Assembly: GCA_027922465.2 (NCBI GenBank)
Contig: BQMF02000048.1
Span: 1,054,001 to 1,118,000 of the forward strand
Direction of reading: 5' to 3'
Source of the DNA: Turritopsis dohrnii
Taxonomy: Eukaryota; Cnidaria; Hydrozoa; Anthoathecata; Oceaniidae
Length of the DNA stretch: 64,000 nucleotides
Positions 12,458 through 23,516 of the stretch are shown piece after piece. The notes below the pieces were generated by a model that saw only the letters and a list, made by a program, of their open reading frames with translations, did no database searches and was not told the origin of the DNA. Both the position numbers and the translations under genes were made by a program. The stretch's first letter is position 1. Each line of letters begins with the position of its first letter.

Positions 12458-13738
12458 AATATATAATTTATAAAAGTAAATTTTGTACTTTTTGAAGTTG
12501 CTGAAAACGATGGATTTATGTTTGCGTAATTGAGGAATGTTAATCATGTGTGAATGTGAGTAAGTACAATGACCTTTCTATTTACTTTAGTATGACAGTT
12601 TGTTTGAAGTTTAAATAGACTATCTCCAAATGATGTGGCAATTACAAGTCTAAATGTCGTTTTTGTGAAAATATTAGGAAAACAGATCTTAAAAAATGAA
12701 CTTGTGTCCTCCAAATGACAAAAATCTTGCTATCCGGACACTGCCTCTCGCTTAAATTATTCTAAGTAGACCAAGACAAAAACCTGGCGATCAACAATAA
12801 TAATTAATTGAAATTTTCATTGAGTTATTGAATTCAGCAAGGGAAGTGGAATTCTGTTGAACAGTGAGTGCTTATGGAAGCTTTTGTAGGGAAGTACCTA
12901 CATTTCCGATAACTGTCGTTGCTAAAATGAAAGCATAAGAGTATGTAAATGTAGTGTAATATGAGAGTCATAATATTACGAAATTATTCTGGAGACATTT
13001 TGGAAAATGTTTATATAATCATAACAATGGCAATTGACATAGGAGCTACTGTGGCTTTAATGTGGCGTTAGCTCAGCCTGATTTGCTTGTCGACAGAATG
13101 TCGACGTTTCTATCTGAGCCTGGTTCTTAACGATAGAGTTAATTTGCTGCACTATAATGGAATTTCATTACGATGGCAAAAATTAATCTTTCACTAGAGC
13201 AATTTTAAAAGGGTAAATTTGCATAATTTCGGCTAGTTGCAAAAAATTTTGAATTGCCTTTAATTGGTTAACATCTTTAAAATCCAGCAAGATCATCTCC
13301 AAATGCTGTGCCTCTCACTAATCTCCTAGTATAGCGTGTTGTTGACCAAAAGACTGTAAAATCAGAGGACTTAAAAAGGCTATTGTCTTTATGCGAACTG
13401 TAGAGCATTCGTTAACGTGTCATTTTGTTCTAGTTTATTTAGTTCCATTAGACATATGGTAGTTCTTGAAGTCATCTTTCAGAAGATATAAATCGTAAGT
13501 GTGACAAGGTATCCCAACAGCGGGGATGGATTTCTTCGGTAAGAATTTTTCTTACCATGTTTTTCTCCAAAAGAGGCGACAGATATGTGTGATAGGCCAA
13601 ATGACGAAGCAAATCTAACAGACCAAGTCTCGGACAAGTGATTGTATTAACAGAACGTCTATAATTTGTTAATAGTGCTCCTTAGAGGACGATAAATGCG
13701 ATTACTTCTTGGTAGATCTAATGCGATCAGCAACTGTG

Positions 13739-13755
13739 GCTTCTGTGGCGCAATT

Positions 13756-13805
<50 letters not shown>

Positions 13806-13812
13806 AGGAGCG
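13739..13812 (+). tRNA. tRNA-Asn (GTT), unit 7 copy A
   Basis: Exact consensus tRNA-Asn sequence. Confidence 0.97.
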
Positions 13813-14080
13813 GATTTGTATTTTATAAAAGTAAATATTGTACTCTTTGGTGTTGCAGGTAACGGTGCATATTTTATTTCCGTATTTGAAGAAAAATCTA
13901 ACTTCTACGTTCAAACGGCGTCAGGTAATTTGAAAGTTAAAAATTTAAAAAAAATTCAAAAAAGCACATGGTTGATAGGAGATGCTATGACCAAAAACTT
14001 TCAAAGTTTGTAACAGTGTTCGGTAAAACACGATAGTGGAGATAAGTGTTATGGTAGACCTCATGCGATAAGCCACTGCG

Positions 14081-14097
14081 GCTTCTGTGGCGCAATT

Positions 14098-14147
<50 letters not shown>

Positions 14148-14154
14148 AGGAGCG
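14081..14154 (+). tRNA. tRNA-Asn (GTT), unit 7 copy B
   Basis: Exact consensus; the last tRNA before the array inverts. Confidence 0.97.
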
Positions 14155-15343
14155 AATATATAATTTATAAAAGTAAATTTTGTACTTTTTGAAGTTGCTG
14201 AAAACGATGGATTTATGTTTGCGTAATTGAGGAATGTTAATCATGTGTGAATGTGAGTAAGTACAATGACCTTTCTATTTACTTTAGTATGACAGTTTGT
14301 TTGAAGTTTAAATAGACTATCTCCAAATGATGTGGCAATTACAAGTCTAAATGTCGTTTTTGTGAAAATATTAGGAAAACAGATCTTAAAAAATGAACTT
14401 GTGTCCTCCAAATGACAAAAATCTTGCTATCCGGACACTGCCTCTCGCTTAAATTATTCTAAGTAGACCAAGACAAAAACCTGGCGATCAACAATAATAA
14501 TTAATTGAAATTTTCATTGAGTTATTGAATTCAGCAAGGGAAGTGGAATTCTGTTGAACAGTGAGTGCTTATGGAAGCTTTTGTAGGGAAGTACCTACAT
14601 TTCCGATAACTGTCGTTGCTAAAATGAAAGCATAAGAGTATGTAAATGTAGTGTAATATGAGAGTCATAATATTACGAAATTATTCTGGAGACATTTTGG
14701 AAAATGTTTATATAATCATAACAATGGCAATTGACATAGGAGCTACTGTGGCTTTACTGTGGCGTTAGCTCAGCCTGATTTGCTTGTCGACAGAATGTCG
14801 ACGTTTCTATCTGAGCCTGGTTCTTAACGATAGAGTTAATTTGCTGCACTATAATGGAATTTCATTACGATGGCAAAAATTAATCTTTCACTAGAGCAAT
14901 TTTAAAAGGGTAAATTTGCATAATTTCGGTTAGTTGCAAAAAATTTTGAATTGCCTTTACTTGGTTAACATCTTTAAAATCCAGCAAGATCATCTCCAAA
15001 TGCTGTGCCTCTCACTAATCTCCTAGTATAGCGTGTTGTTGACCAAAAGACTGTAAAATCAGAGGACTTAAAAAGGCTATTGTCTTTATGCGAACTGTAG
15101 AGCATTCGTTAACGTGTCATTTTGTTCTAGTTTATTTAGTTCCATTAGACATATGGTAGTTCTTGAAGTCATCTTTCAGAAGATATTTAAACTTCAAACA
15201 AACTGTCATACTAAAGTAAATAGAAAGGTCATTGTACTTACTCACATTCACACATGATTAACATTCCTCAATTACCCAAACATAAATCCATCGTTGTCAG
15301 CAACTTAAAAAAGTACAAAATTTACTTTTATAAATTATATATT

Positions 15344-15350
15344 CGCTCCT

Positions 15351-15400
<50 letters not shown>

Positions 15401-15417
15401 AATTGCGCCACAGAAGC
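15344..15417 (-). tRNA. tRNA-Asn (GTT), inverted arm
   Basis: Exact consensus on the minus strand, with copy-B-type flank. Confidence 0.95.
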
Positions 15418-15626
15418 CGCTGTGGCTTATCGCATGAGGTCTACCATAACACTTATCTCCACTATCTATTTAATCTTCAAACAAACTGTCATACTAAAGT
15501 AAATAGAAAGGTCATTGTACTTACTCACATTCACACATGATTAACATTCCTCAATTACGCAAACATAAATCCATCGTTGTAAGCAACTTCAATAAGTACA
15601 AAATTTACTTTTATAAATTATATATT

Positions 15627-15633
15627 CGCTCCT

Positions 15634-15683
<50 letters not shown>

Positions 15684-15700
15684 AATTGCGTCACAGAAGC
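15627..15700 (-). tRNA. tRNA-Asn (GTT), D-stem mismatch
   Basis: One change from consensus: the first D-stem base is A instead of G, giving an A-C mismatch. Otherwise intact, with copy-B-type flank. Confidence 0.85.
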
Positions 15701-15912
15701 CGCAGTGGCTTATCGCATGAGGTCTACCATAACACTTATCTCCACTATCGTGTTTTACCGAAATCTGTTACAAACTTTGAAAGTTTTTGGTCATAGCATC
15801 TCCTATCAACCATGTGCTTTTTTGAATTATTTTTAAATTTTTAACTTTCGAATTACCTGATGCCGTTTGAACGTAGAAGTTAGATTTTCCTTCAAATACG
15901 GAAATAAAATAT

Positions 15913-16595
15913 TATTATTTTCCCGCGTTTGAAATAAGCGGGAAAAGGTTTTCCCGACGATTCTGAAATCGAGATTTCAGCGCATGCGCATTTACGAAAA
16001 TGCGCCTCTTGTAAGCCTTTAGAAGAGAAGCATCGAAAGATGCTACTTTCTCTTGGATTTTACGTTTGTACAGTGTACAACTTCATAAACTCACATATTG
16101 TCTTTTACTTTATTTTATATACCAAAATCATTGGATGCAAGGGACGACGAAATCTAGCCAACATAAAACGGACGAATTGAGAAAAAAGAAGAGAAACGAT
16201 TAAAAAGACGAAAACACCAAGAATTCCAACAGCAGAAATTATTAAAAAATTTATTTCATTGAAAAAATTGTAAATTTTGCTAGGTCGCCAGAGTGAGTCG
16301 TGAGCAAACCACGGTTTTCCTACCAAAATAGTTCTAAAGGTTCACTCCCACTTTGACTCAGGGGAGAGGTAGGTTTTTCATCCGAAGTTGAGGGCTGGGC
16401 CAATAGTTAAAGGACCTGTTCTCAGCAAGGGCTTACTTCTGGCAAATGCTGTAAAGCCTTTAATTTTACCAAATTGAAATTGTATCATTTGTACTGCACT
16501 GTACACTACGTTGAAAGATCCACACCAAATGTTACCGTGAAATAATTTGTTATTTGTTGTGTATTTCTCTTAAGCGAGAAAAGATAAGTCGGGAA
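15913..16595. mobile_element. Unclassified 683-bp insertion in the A-B spacer
   Basis: Spacer sequence stops after 'aaaatat' and resumes at 'gcaccgttacc' (16596), so 15913-16595 is foreign. It starts with a small inverted pair, 'ttttcccgcg' and 'cgggaaaa', and its right edge is 'gtcgggaa', echoing an internal 'ttcccgac'. I see no convincing target duplication. On the minus strand 16105-16326 a 73-codon frame predicts one hydrophobic segment (around LIISAVGILGVFVFLIVSL) followed by a basic tail. That could be the membrane-anchored end of a retroelement or host gene, but I cannot name it. Confidence 0.5.
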
Positions 16596-16651
16596 GCACC
16601 GTTACCTGCAACACCAAAGAGTACAATATTTACTTTTATAAAATACAAATC

Positions 16652-16658
16652 CGCTCCT

Positions 16659-16708
<50 letters not shown>

Positions 16709-16725
16709 AATTGCGCCACAGAAGC
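16652..16725 (-). tRNA. tRNA-Asn (GTT), inverted arm
   Basis: Exact consensus, with copy-A-type flank. Confidence 0.95.
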
Positions 16726-16934
16726 CGCTGTGGCTTATCGCATAAGGTCTACCATAACAATTATCTCCACTATCTATTTAAACTTCAAACAAACTGTCAT
16801 ACTAAAGTAAATAGAAAGGTCATTTTACTTACTCACATTCACACATGATTAACATTCCTCAATTACGCAAACATAAATCCATCGTTGTCAGCAACTGCAA
16901 AAAGTACAAAATTTACTTTTATAAATTATATATT

Positions 16935-16992
16935 CGCTCCTGGGTGGGCTTGAACCACCAACGTTTCGGTTAACTGCCGAACGCGCTAACCA
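16935..16992 (-). pseudogene. tRNA-Asn 3' part, split by LINE insertion
   Basis: Holds the T arm, anticodon arm and part of the D arm. The sequence stops at 'ctaacca' where the LINE begins; the missing 5' part resumes at 20124. The copy was already degenerate: the invariant T33 before the anticodon is A, and there is a second change near the anticodon-T arm junction. Confidence 0.9.
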
Positions 16993-19900
16993 TTATTACT
17001 ATTATTATTAACACTTTATTTTACTTCGGTTTACAATATGAATATAGATTATATACATATAGATACAGACACAACATAAATTGGTCTATTTACACCGAAA
17101 AATAACATCAGATAAATCATTAAATCATCAAATAAATCCTACATTAGGAATGTAATCTCTGCAAAGTCTGCAAGGACAGTTTATTGGTTTCCAGAATTTT
17201 ATTTCATGTTTGAAGTTTTCTAGAGTGCTTGCATTTTTGATGTGCTCCGGAATTATGTTCCAAATTTTAGGGCCGAGATACCTAATTGAATGTTTGCCTT
17301 TAAGTTCTGTGTGTACATTAGGTAATTTGAAGTAGTTTTTAAAACGGAAACTATACCTGTTTTGTTTATTGACTTCAAATAAATTGGCAAATGTTTTATG
17401 AGCAAGCCCTCGTACTACTTTAAACATTTCTACCGCAAGTTTTTGAATGTTCCTGTGGTGGATTGTAACAGAGTTGTACTTTATTAATAAATCGTCAAAA
17501 GTTGAATGGTAATCATTATACAGGAGTCTTAGTGCTCTTTCATGAAGTTGGTTTATTTTATTGTTAGATTCTCTGCTATGGAACATCCAGGCAAGAGGAC
17601 TATATGCAAATTGTGACTCAAAGAAAGACTTAAGGATTACCTTTTTTTATGGAAGTTTAGTTCCTTCATCATTCGGCTTAAGGCACTTAATTTTTGACCT
17701 GCTTTTGTGCAAATGTTTTTCACATGTTTATCAAATTCAAGCTGATTATCTAGGGTAACGCCCAGAAGCATCGCTTTGTTTTCTTCCCATATAATATTAT
17801 TATTTAGTGATACAAACGTATGTTCTACTTTTTTGCCAAAGATTAGAAGATGACATTTGTTTGTATTTATTTTCATATAGTTATACTCAAACCAATCAAC
17901 GAGAAGGGCACTATCATGTTCAAGTTGGAAGCACATATTTTCCAAATTGAGGTCACTTATGTAGGGAGTTGTGTCATCTGCAAAATTGCAAACATCACAC
18001 GTTGGCAAGATAAAGAATAAGTCATTCAAATAAATATTGAATAGGATTGGTCCTAGTACAGAGCCTTGAGGAACTCCTTGTAGAAGCTCTGACCAGGAAC
18101 TAAAAGCTGTATTGATCTTAGTTCTTTGCCAACGGTTTTTTAGATAACTAGAGATTATTTTTAAGGAATCAAAACTGAAGCCGTACGCATATAATTTTGC
18201 CAAAAGAAGGTCATAGTTAATTGTGTCAAATGCTTTTGAGAGATCAGTTAATATTGCTCCTGAAAAACCTCTAGAGTCTAAGGATTTCTTGATTGTTTCA
18301 ATCATATTTACCAAAGCGGTTTGTGCGCTATAGCCTTTCCTATATCCACAAAGATGCGGAGATAAAAGTTTATCCATAAAAGGAAGAAGTTGTGATTGCA
18401 TGATTCGTTCAAAGATTTTTGATATTGTAGGAATAACACTTATGGGTCTATAATTTTTTTTACTTGTTGCGTCTTCCTTTTTGAAGACAGGTGTGATGTC
18501 GGCTAACTTTAATTCGTTGGGGAAGTTACTATTGTGTATAACTTGGTTATTCCAGATATCTCTCAAAGCTACACTGGAATTTTCAGCAGTTAATTTTAAG
18601 ATTTTTGGAGGTATGTTTCCCTGAGTGCCTATTTTGTTGGAGTTTAATTGGGCTATTTCATTGACGATGTCAATAGGACTTACTTTCTTAAAGTCGAAGC
18701 ATGATTCAGTTCTCACTTTTTTTTTTAATTTCAAGTATACTTGGATGGTTTTCAAACTTCTTAATTGCTGTCTGGATAGGATCAACTATACCATTTGTGT
18801 TTGTCAGCAAAAATTTATTTTCTTGTATGTTTAAAGATTTTGTGGCATTTTGGAAAAAGTTGTTAAAGACACTAGCAACGTCATCGTCTTCAGCGATGAT
18901 TTCATTATTTTCTACTAGAGTGATTTTTGCTGTAGAAGTACCTTTATCGGAAAGGAAAGGTTTTACAGTTTTCCAAAAGCGTTTGTTTTCAGTGATATCC
19001 TTTAAATTCAAGTTGTTGTAATATTTCTTTTTTTCTTTTCGATACAGTCTACTACAATAGTTTTTTTTGCTTTTTGTATCGATTTTTACTTTCCTCAGAT
19101 TTAAGTTTTAAGTATTTATTTTCGAGCTGCGACCGTTTCATTATAGCTTTTCTTAATGGTTTGGTTATATAAGGGGCATGGTTTGCTCTAAGCATTTTTT
19201 TCTTTATAGGAGCATGTTTATTTAGTGCGTTTAAAAATGCAGTTTCAAAAAGTGTGTAATCGGGTTCTAAGCCCGATAGATTATATCGTAAGTCAGTTTT
19301 AAAAGATTGTTCATTGAAGTGTTTATAATCACGGTAAAAGATTTCTTTTGGTTTAGTTTTTTTGAAAGAAGATTTTAAAACTATGGCAGACATTTTATGA
19401 CAATCTGAAAGTCCCGTTGACACAGTCAATGTATTTTGAAAGCACTTTGGGTTGTTCGTTATTATAAGATCAATACAGCTTGGGTTGTAAATATTTTTAT
19501 AGCATGTTTTTTCTTTAACTAAATTTTGGCAATGATAATCCTGGAGAAATGTTTGTAAACATGGCTCAGACTCCTGTGCATTAAAGTCTCCAACTAATAA
19601 GAACTTATCGTAATGTTGACAAAGAGTATCTAGTGAAAAACCAACATGTTTAAAGAAATAATCATCACACTGATTCGGAGGATGGTAAGAACCAAAAAGA
19701 AGCCATTTTGTTTTCCTTAAGTTAACTTCTAGAAAAATACCTTCTATATCAGCGGGCATAATATTTGTTTTTAATTCTCTGCAAGGAATATCTTTCCTTA
19801 TATATATCATCACACCCCCACCGAATTTTGTTCTATCTTTCCTGAATGGACACGAGAAACCATCAATAAGAAATTGAGAAGTACTGTAAGAAGAATCTAA

Positions 19901-20122
19901 TTTAGTTTCTGTAAGAATTACTATATCAAGTTTTCCTTGAATCAACGCTTTCAGCTGATCAAATTTCCCAGATAAAGAATTTATATTCAAATTTCCTATT
20001 ATCAGCCCATTAACATTTTTCACTTTCAGATCTTTAAGGATATTCATGCTACATGATGCTTTATCAAAGGAGCCTGTGCCATGCTTAATTTGTCTGTCAT
20101 TGCAGTCTGGTTTTGCAGGGAG
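16993..20122 (-). mobile_element. 5'-truncated APE-type LINE inserted inside a tRNA-Asn gene
   Basis: About 3.13 kb on the minus strand, from endonuclease at the right to an (AAT)n-rich 3' tail at the left edge (plus-strand 'ttattactattattatta'). A 5-bp duplication 'aacca' flanks it (16988-16992 and 20124-20128), the mark of target-primed reverse transcription. The endonuclease reading frame begins right at the right edge, so ORF1 and the 5' UTR are missing. Protein features place it in the CR1/L2/jockey-like LINEs with an AP endonuclease; I cannot fix the exact clade. Confidence 0.92.
17128..20122 (-). pseudogene. LINE ORF2: AP endonuclease plus reverse transcriptase, frameshifted
   Basis: Four overlapping minus-strand frames add up to one EN-RT polyprotein. 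At 19052-20122 is the endonuclease (NLNINSL, ILTETKLD, GDFNAQE, and SDCHKM in place of SDH). At 18706-19011 is a linker. At 17637-18785 is the reverse transcriptase (LTDLSKAFDT, GVPQGSVLGP, NFADDTT). At 17128-17586 is the C-terminal part (INQLHERALRLLY). Each break is a single-base shift in a homopolymer: A-runs at about 19060-19067, 18718-18728 and 17641-17647 on the minus strand. No internal stop codon was needed to explain the splits, so the element is young, or the breaks are sequencing errors. Confidence 0.88.
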
Positions 20123-20123
20123 C

Positions 20124-20144
20124 AACCAATTGCGCCACAGAAGC
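20124..20144 (-). pseudogene. tRNA-Asn 5' part, other side of the LINE insertion
   Basis: Acceptor 5' strand and start of the D arm, continuing the gene broken at 16992 after the duplicated 'aacca'. Confidence 0.9.
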
Positions 20145-20353
20145 CGCAGTGGCTTATCGCATGAGGTCTACCGTAACACTTATCTCCACTTCCTATTTAA
20201 ACTTCAAACAAACTGTCATACTAAAGTAAATAGAAAGGTCATTGTAGTTACTCACATTCACACATGATTAACATTCCTCAATTACGCAAACATAAATCCA
20301 TCGTTGTCAGCAACTTCAAAAAGTACAAAATTTACTTTTATAAATTATATAGT

Positions 20354-20360
20354 CGCTCCT

Positions 20361-20402
<42 letters not shown>

Positions 20403-20427
20403 GGCTAACCAATTGCGCCACAGAAGC
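20354..20427 (-). tRNA. tRNA-Asn (GTT), D-stem mismatch
   Basis: The 3' D-stem strand reads GCCC instead of GCGC, breaking one pair. The rest is consensus, with copy-B-type flank. Confidence 0.8.
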
Positions 20428-20695
20428 CGCAGTGGCTTTTCGCATGAGGTCTACCATATTACTTATCTCTACTATCATGTTTTTCCGAACACTGTTACAA
20501 GTTTTGAAAGTTTTTGGTCATAGCATCGCCTATCAACCATGTGCTTTTTTGAATTTTTTTTAAATTTTTAATTTTCAAATTACCTGACGCCGTTTGAACG
20601 TAGAAGTTAGATTTTTCTTCAAATACGGAAATAAAATATGCACCGTTACCTGCAACACCAAAGAGTACAATATTTACTTTTATAAAAAACAAATC

Positions 20696-20769
20696 CGCTC
20701 CTGGGTGGGCTTGAACCACCAACCTTTCGGTGAACAGCCGAACGCGCTAACCAATTGCGCCACAGAAGC
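20696..20769 (-). tRNA. tRNA-Asn (GTT), altered anticodon loop
   Basis: The anticodon GTT is kept but the base after it (position 37, normally a purine) is C, so the tRNA is probably impaired. Copy-A-type flank. Confidence 0.75.
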
Positions 20770-22028
20770 CACAGTTGCTGATCGCACTAGATCTACCAAG
20801 AAGTAATCGCATTTATCGTCCTCTAAGGAGCACTATTAACAAATTATAGACGTTCTGTTAATACAATCACTTGTCCGAGACTTGGTCTGTTTGATTTGCT
20901 TCGTCATTTGGCCTATCACAGATATCTGTCGCCTCTTTTGGAGAAAAACATGGTATGCAAAATTCTTACGGAAGAAATCCATCCCCGCTGTTGGGGTACC
21001 CTGTCACACTTACGATTTATATCTTCTGAAAGATGACTTCAAGAACTGCCATATGTTTAATGGAATTAAATAAACTAGAACAAAATGACACGTTAACGAA
21101 TGCTCTACAGTTCGCATAAAGACAATAGCCTTTTTAAGTCCTCTGATTTTACAGTCTTTTGGTCACAAACACGCTATACTAGGAGATTACAGAGAGGCAC
21201 AGCATTTGGAGATGATCTTGCTGGATTTTAAAGACGTTAACCAATTAAAGGCAATTCAAAATTTTTGCAACTATTCGAAATTATGCAAATTTACCCTTTT
21301 AAAATTGCTCTAGTGAAAGATTAATTTTTGCCATCGTAATGAAATTCCATTATAGTGCAGCAAATTAACTCTATCGTTAAGAACCAGGCTCAGATAGAAA
21401 CGTCGACATTCTGTCGACAAGCAAATCAGGCTGAGCTAACGCCACAGTAAAGCCACAGTAACTCCTATGTCAATTGCCATTGTTATGATTATATAAACAT
21501 TTTCCAAAATGTCTCCAGAATAATTTCGTAATATTATGACTCTCATATTACACTACATTTACATACTCTTATGCTTTCATTTTAGCAACGACAGTTATCG
21601 GAAATGTAGGTACTTCCCTACAAAAGCTTGCATAAGCACTCACTGTTCAACAGAATTCCACTTCCCTTGCTGAATTCAATAGCTCAATAAAAATTTCAAT
21701 TAATTATTCTTGTTGATCGCCAGGTTTTTGTCTTGGTCTACTTAGAATAATTAAAGGGTGAGGCAGTGTCCGGATAGCAAGATTCTTCTCATTTGGAAGA
21801 CACAAGTTCATTTATTAAGGTCTGTTTTCCTAATATTTTCAAAAAAAACCACATTTAGACTTGTAATTGCCACATCATTTAAACTTCAAACAAACTGTCA
21901 TACTAAAGTAAATAGAAAGGTCATTGTACTTACTCACATTCACACATGATTAACATTCCTCAATTACGCAAACATAAATCCATCATTGTCAGCAACTTCA
22001 AAAAGTACAAAATTTACTTTTATATATT

Positions 22029-22043
22029 CGCTTCTGGGTGGGT

Positions 22044-22075
<32 letters not shown>

Positions 22076-22102
22076 AGCGCTAACCAATTGCGCCACAGAA
22101 GC
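22029..22102 (-). tRNA. tRNA-Asn (GTT), variant copy
   Basis: Three changes: the acceptor 3' strand is CAGAAGC, which turns the T-G wobble into a T-A pair; a T-loop base; and position 26. All stems still pair, so it may be functional. Confidence 0.75.
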
Positions 22103-22508
22103 CGCAGTGGCTTATCGCATGAGGTCTACCATAACACTTATCTCCACTAAAATTTCAATTAATTATTATTGTTGATCGCCAGGTTTTTGTCTTGGTCTAC
22201 TTAGAATAATTTAAGCGAGAGGCAGTGTCCAAATAGCAAGATTCTTGTCATTTGGAAGACACAAATTCATTATTTAAGATCTCTTTTCCTAATATTTTCA
22301 CAAAAACGACATTTAGACTTGCAATTGCCACATCATTTGGAGATAGTCTATTTAAACTTCAAACAAACTGTCATACTAAAGTAAATAGAAAGGTCATTGT
22401 ACTTACTCACATTCACACATGATTAACATTCCTCAATTACGCAAACATAAATCCATCGTTTTCAGCAACTTCAAAAAGTACAAAATTTACTTTTATAAAT
22501 TATATATT

Positions 22509-22533
22509 CGCTCTTGGGTGGGCTTGAACCGCT

Positions 22534-22565
<32 letters not shown>

Positions 22566-22582
22566 AGTTGCGGCACAGAAGA
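22509..22582 (-). pseudogene. tRNA-Asn pseudogene
   Basis: Full length, but with changes in the acceptor, T arm, D loop and D stem, and a first base T in place of G. Several pairs are broken. Confidence 0.75.
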
Positions 22583-22680
22583 CGCAGTGGCTTATCGCAT
22601 GAGGTCTACCATAACACTTATCTCCACTATCGTGTCTTAGCGAACACTGTTACAAACTTTGAAAGTTTTTGGTCATAGCA

Positions 22681-22710
22681 GAACGCGCTAACCAATTGCG
22701 CCACAGAAGC
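22681..22710 (-). pseudogene. tRNA-Asn 5' fragment
   Basis: Only the acceptor 5' strand, D arm and start of the anticodon stem remain. They are joined abruptly to spacer sequence at 22680, a deletion junction between copies. Confidence 0.8.
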
Positions 22711-22943
22711 CGCAGTGGCTTATCGCATGAGGTCTACCATAAAACTTATCTCCACTGTCGTGTTTTTTCGAACACGCCTATCAACCATGTGCTTTTTTGA
22801 ATTTTTTTTTAATTTTTAACTTTCAAATTACCTGACGCCGTTTGAACGTAGAAGTTTGATTTTTCTTCAAATACGGAAATAAAATATGCACCGTTACCTG
22901 CAACACCAAAGAGTACAATATTTACTTTTATAAAATACAAATC

Positions 22944-22966
22944 CGCTCCTGGGTGGGCTTGAACCG

Positions 22967-23000
<34 letters not shown>

Positions 23001-23017
23001 AATTGCGCCACAGAAGC
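22944..23017 (-). tRNA. tRNA-Asn (GTT), T-stem mismatch
   Basis: The T stem reads GGCGG instead of GGTGG, breaking one pair. The rest is consensus, with copy-A-type flank. Confidence 0.82.
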
Positions 23018-23044
23018 CACAGTTGCTGATCGCATTAGATCTAC

Positions 23045-23516
23045 CAACTCAATTATATAGATACAATGGTACAGATCTGATATTATTATTCAATAATGGA
23101 CTGGCGAGAAAACACGTCACCTTAAAGTTCGGGTCAGCCAGCACCTCAGTGTATCGCCATTAACAAGTAAGAAATCTACGTCATCCCAGCAGACAGCCAT
23201 TAAAGACCACCTCAAACAATGTGTCAATTCTCCATCTTTTGACGATTTCAGTATTTTAGCACGAGGGAATAACCGTTATCTTTTGGAAATTAAAGAGAGT
23301 TTATTCATAATGCGAGATAGTCCATTATTGAATAATAATATCAGATCTGTACCATTGTATTTATTTAATTCAGCGTGTACAGTTGCATTTTGTATGTATA
23401 TATAATTAGTTATATAAAAAATTTTAAAAATTGTATAAAAAAATTTTGTAACAACAAATATATTTACTTGAAAATGGGTGTGCAAACACCCGAAACGTTG
23501 TCTAAACCGTTGTTGT
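23045..23516 (+). mobile_element. Penelope-like element, 3' fragment with inverted end duplication
   Basis: Carries the C-terminal end of the PLE protein plus 3' non-coding sequence ending about 'gaaacgttgtctaaaccg'. The left edge (23046-23103) is an inverted copy of internal sequence 23311-23371. Such inverted partial duplications are well known for Penelope-like elements. It sits exactly where the array returns to forward orientation. Confidence 0.8.
23124..23405 (+). pseudogene. Penelope-like protein, C-terminal GIY-YIG-associated segment
   Basis: An open frame of 93 codons ends in TAA at 23403-23405. It contains KVRVSQHLSVSPLTSKK, AIKDHLKQC, FDDFSILARGNN, LEIKESLFIMRDSPLLN and PLYLFN, the characteristic end of the GIY-YIG endonuclease region of Penelope-type elements. 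All upstream reverse transcriptase sequence is absent, so this is a dead fragment. Confidence 0.85.

Larger units (their letters stand above)
2628..15186 (+). repeat. Head-to-tail array of a 1,697-bp unit carrying two tRNA-Asn genes, 7.4 copies
   Basis: Homology starts at 'gaaattttcattgag' (2628), and the same point recurs at 4325 and then every 1,696-1,698 bp up to the inversion point at 15187. Neighbouring units differ by only a few single-base changes; unit 6, for example, has one A fewer near 12255. Each unit carries tRNA copy A, a 268-bp spacer, tRNA copy B, then about 1.28 kb with no convincing protein gene. A conserved hairpin lies within that spacer. Such homogeneity implies recent amplification or ongoing homogenisation. 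A 75-codon frame in each A-B spacer begins with TTG inside the tRNA itself, and I do not accept it as a gene. Confidence 0.97.
15187..23040 (-). repeat. Inverted, degraded arm of the tRNA-Asn array
   Basis: From 15187 the sequence is the reverse complement of unit sequence, beginning inside the region downstream of copy B. Partial units follow one another (15187-15466, 15467-15912, 16596-16992 resuming at 20124, then an almost complete unit from about 20430 to 22145, then shorter pieces). Divergence is clearly higher than in the forward array, and several tRNAs carry stem-breaking changes. Two insertions interrupt it, at 15913-16595 and 16993-20122. Confidence 0.9.
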
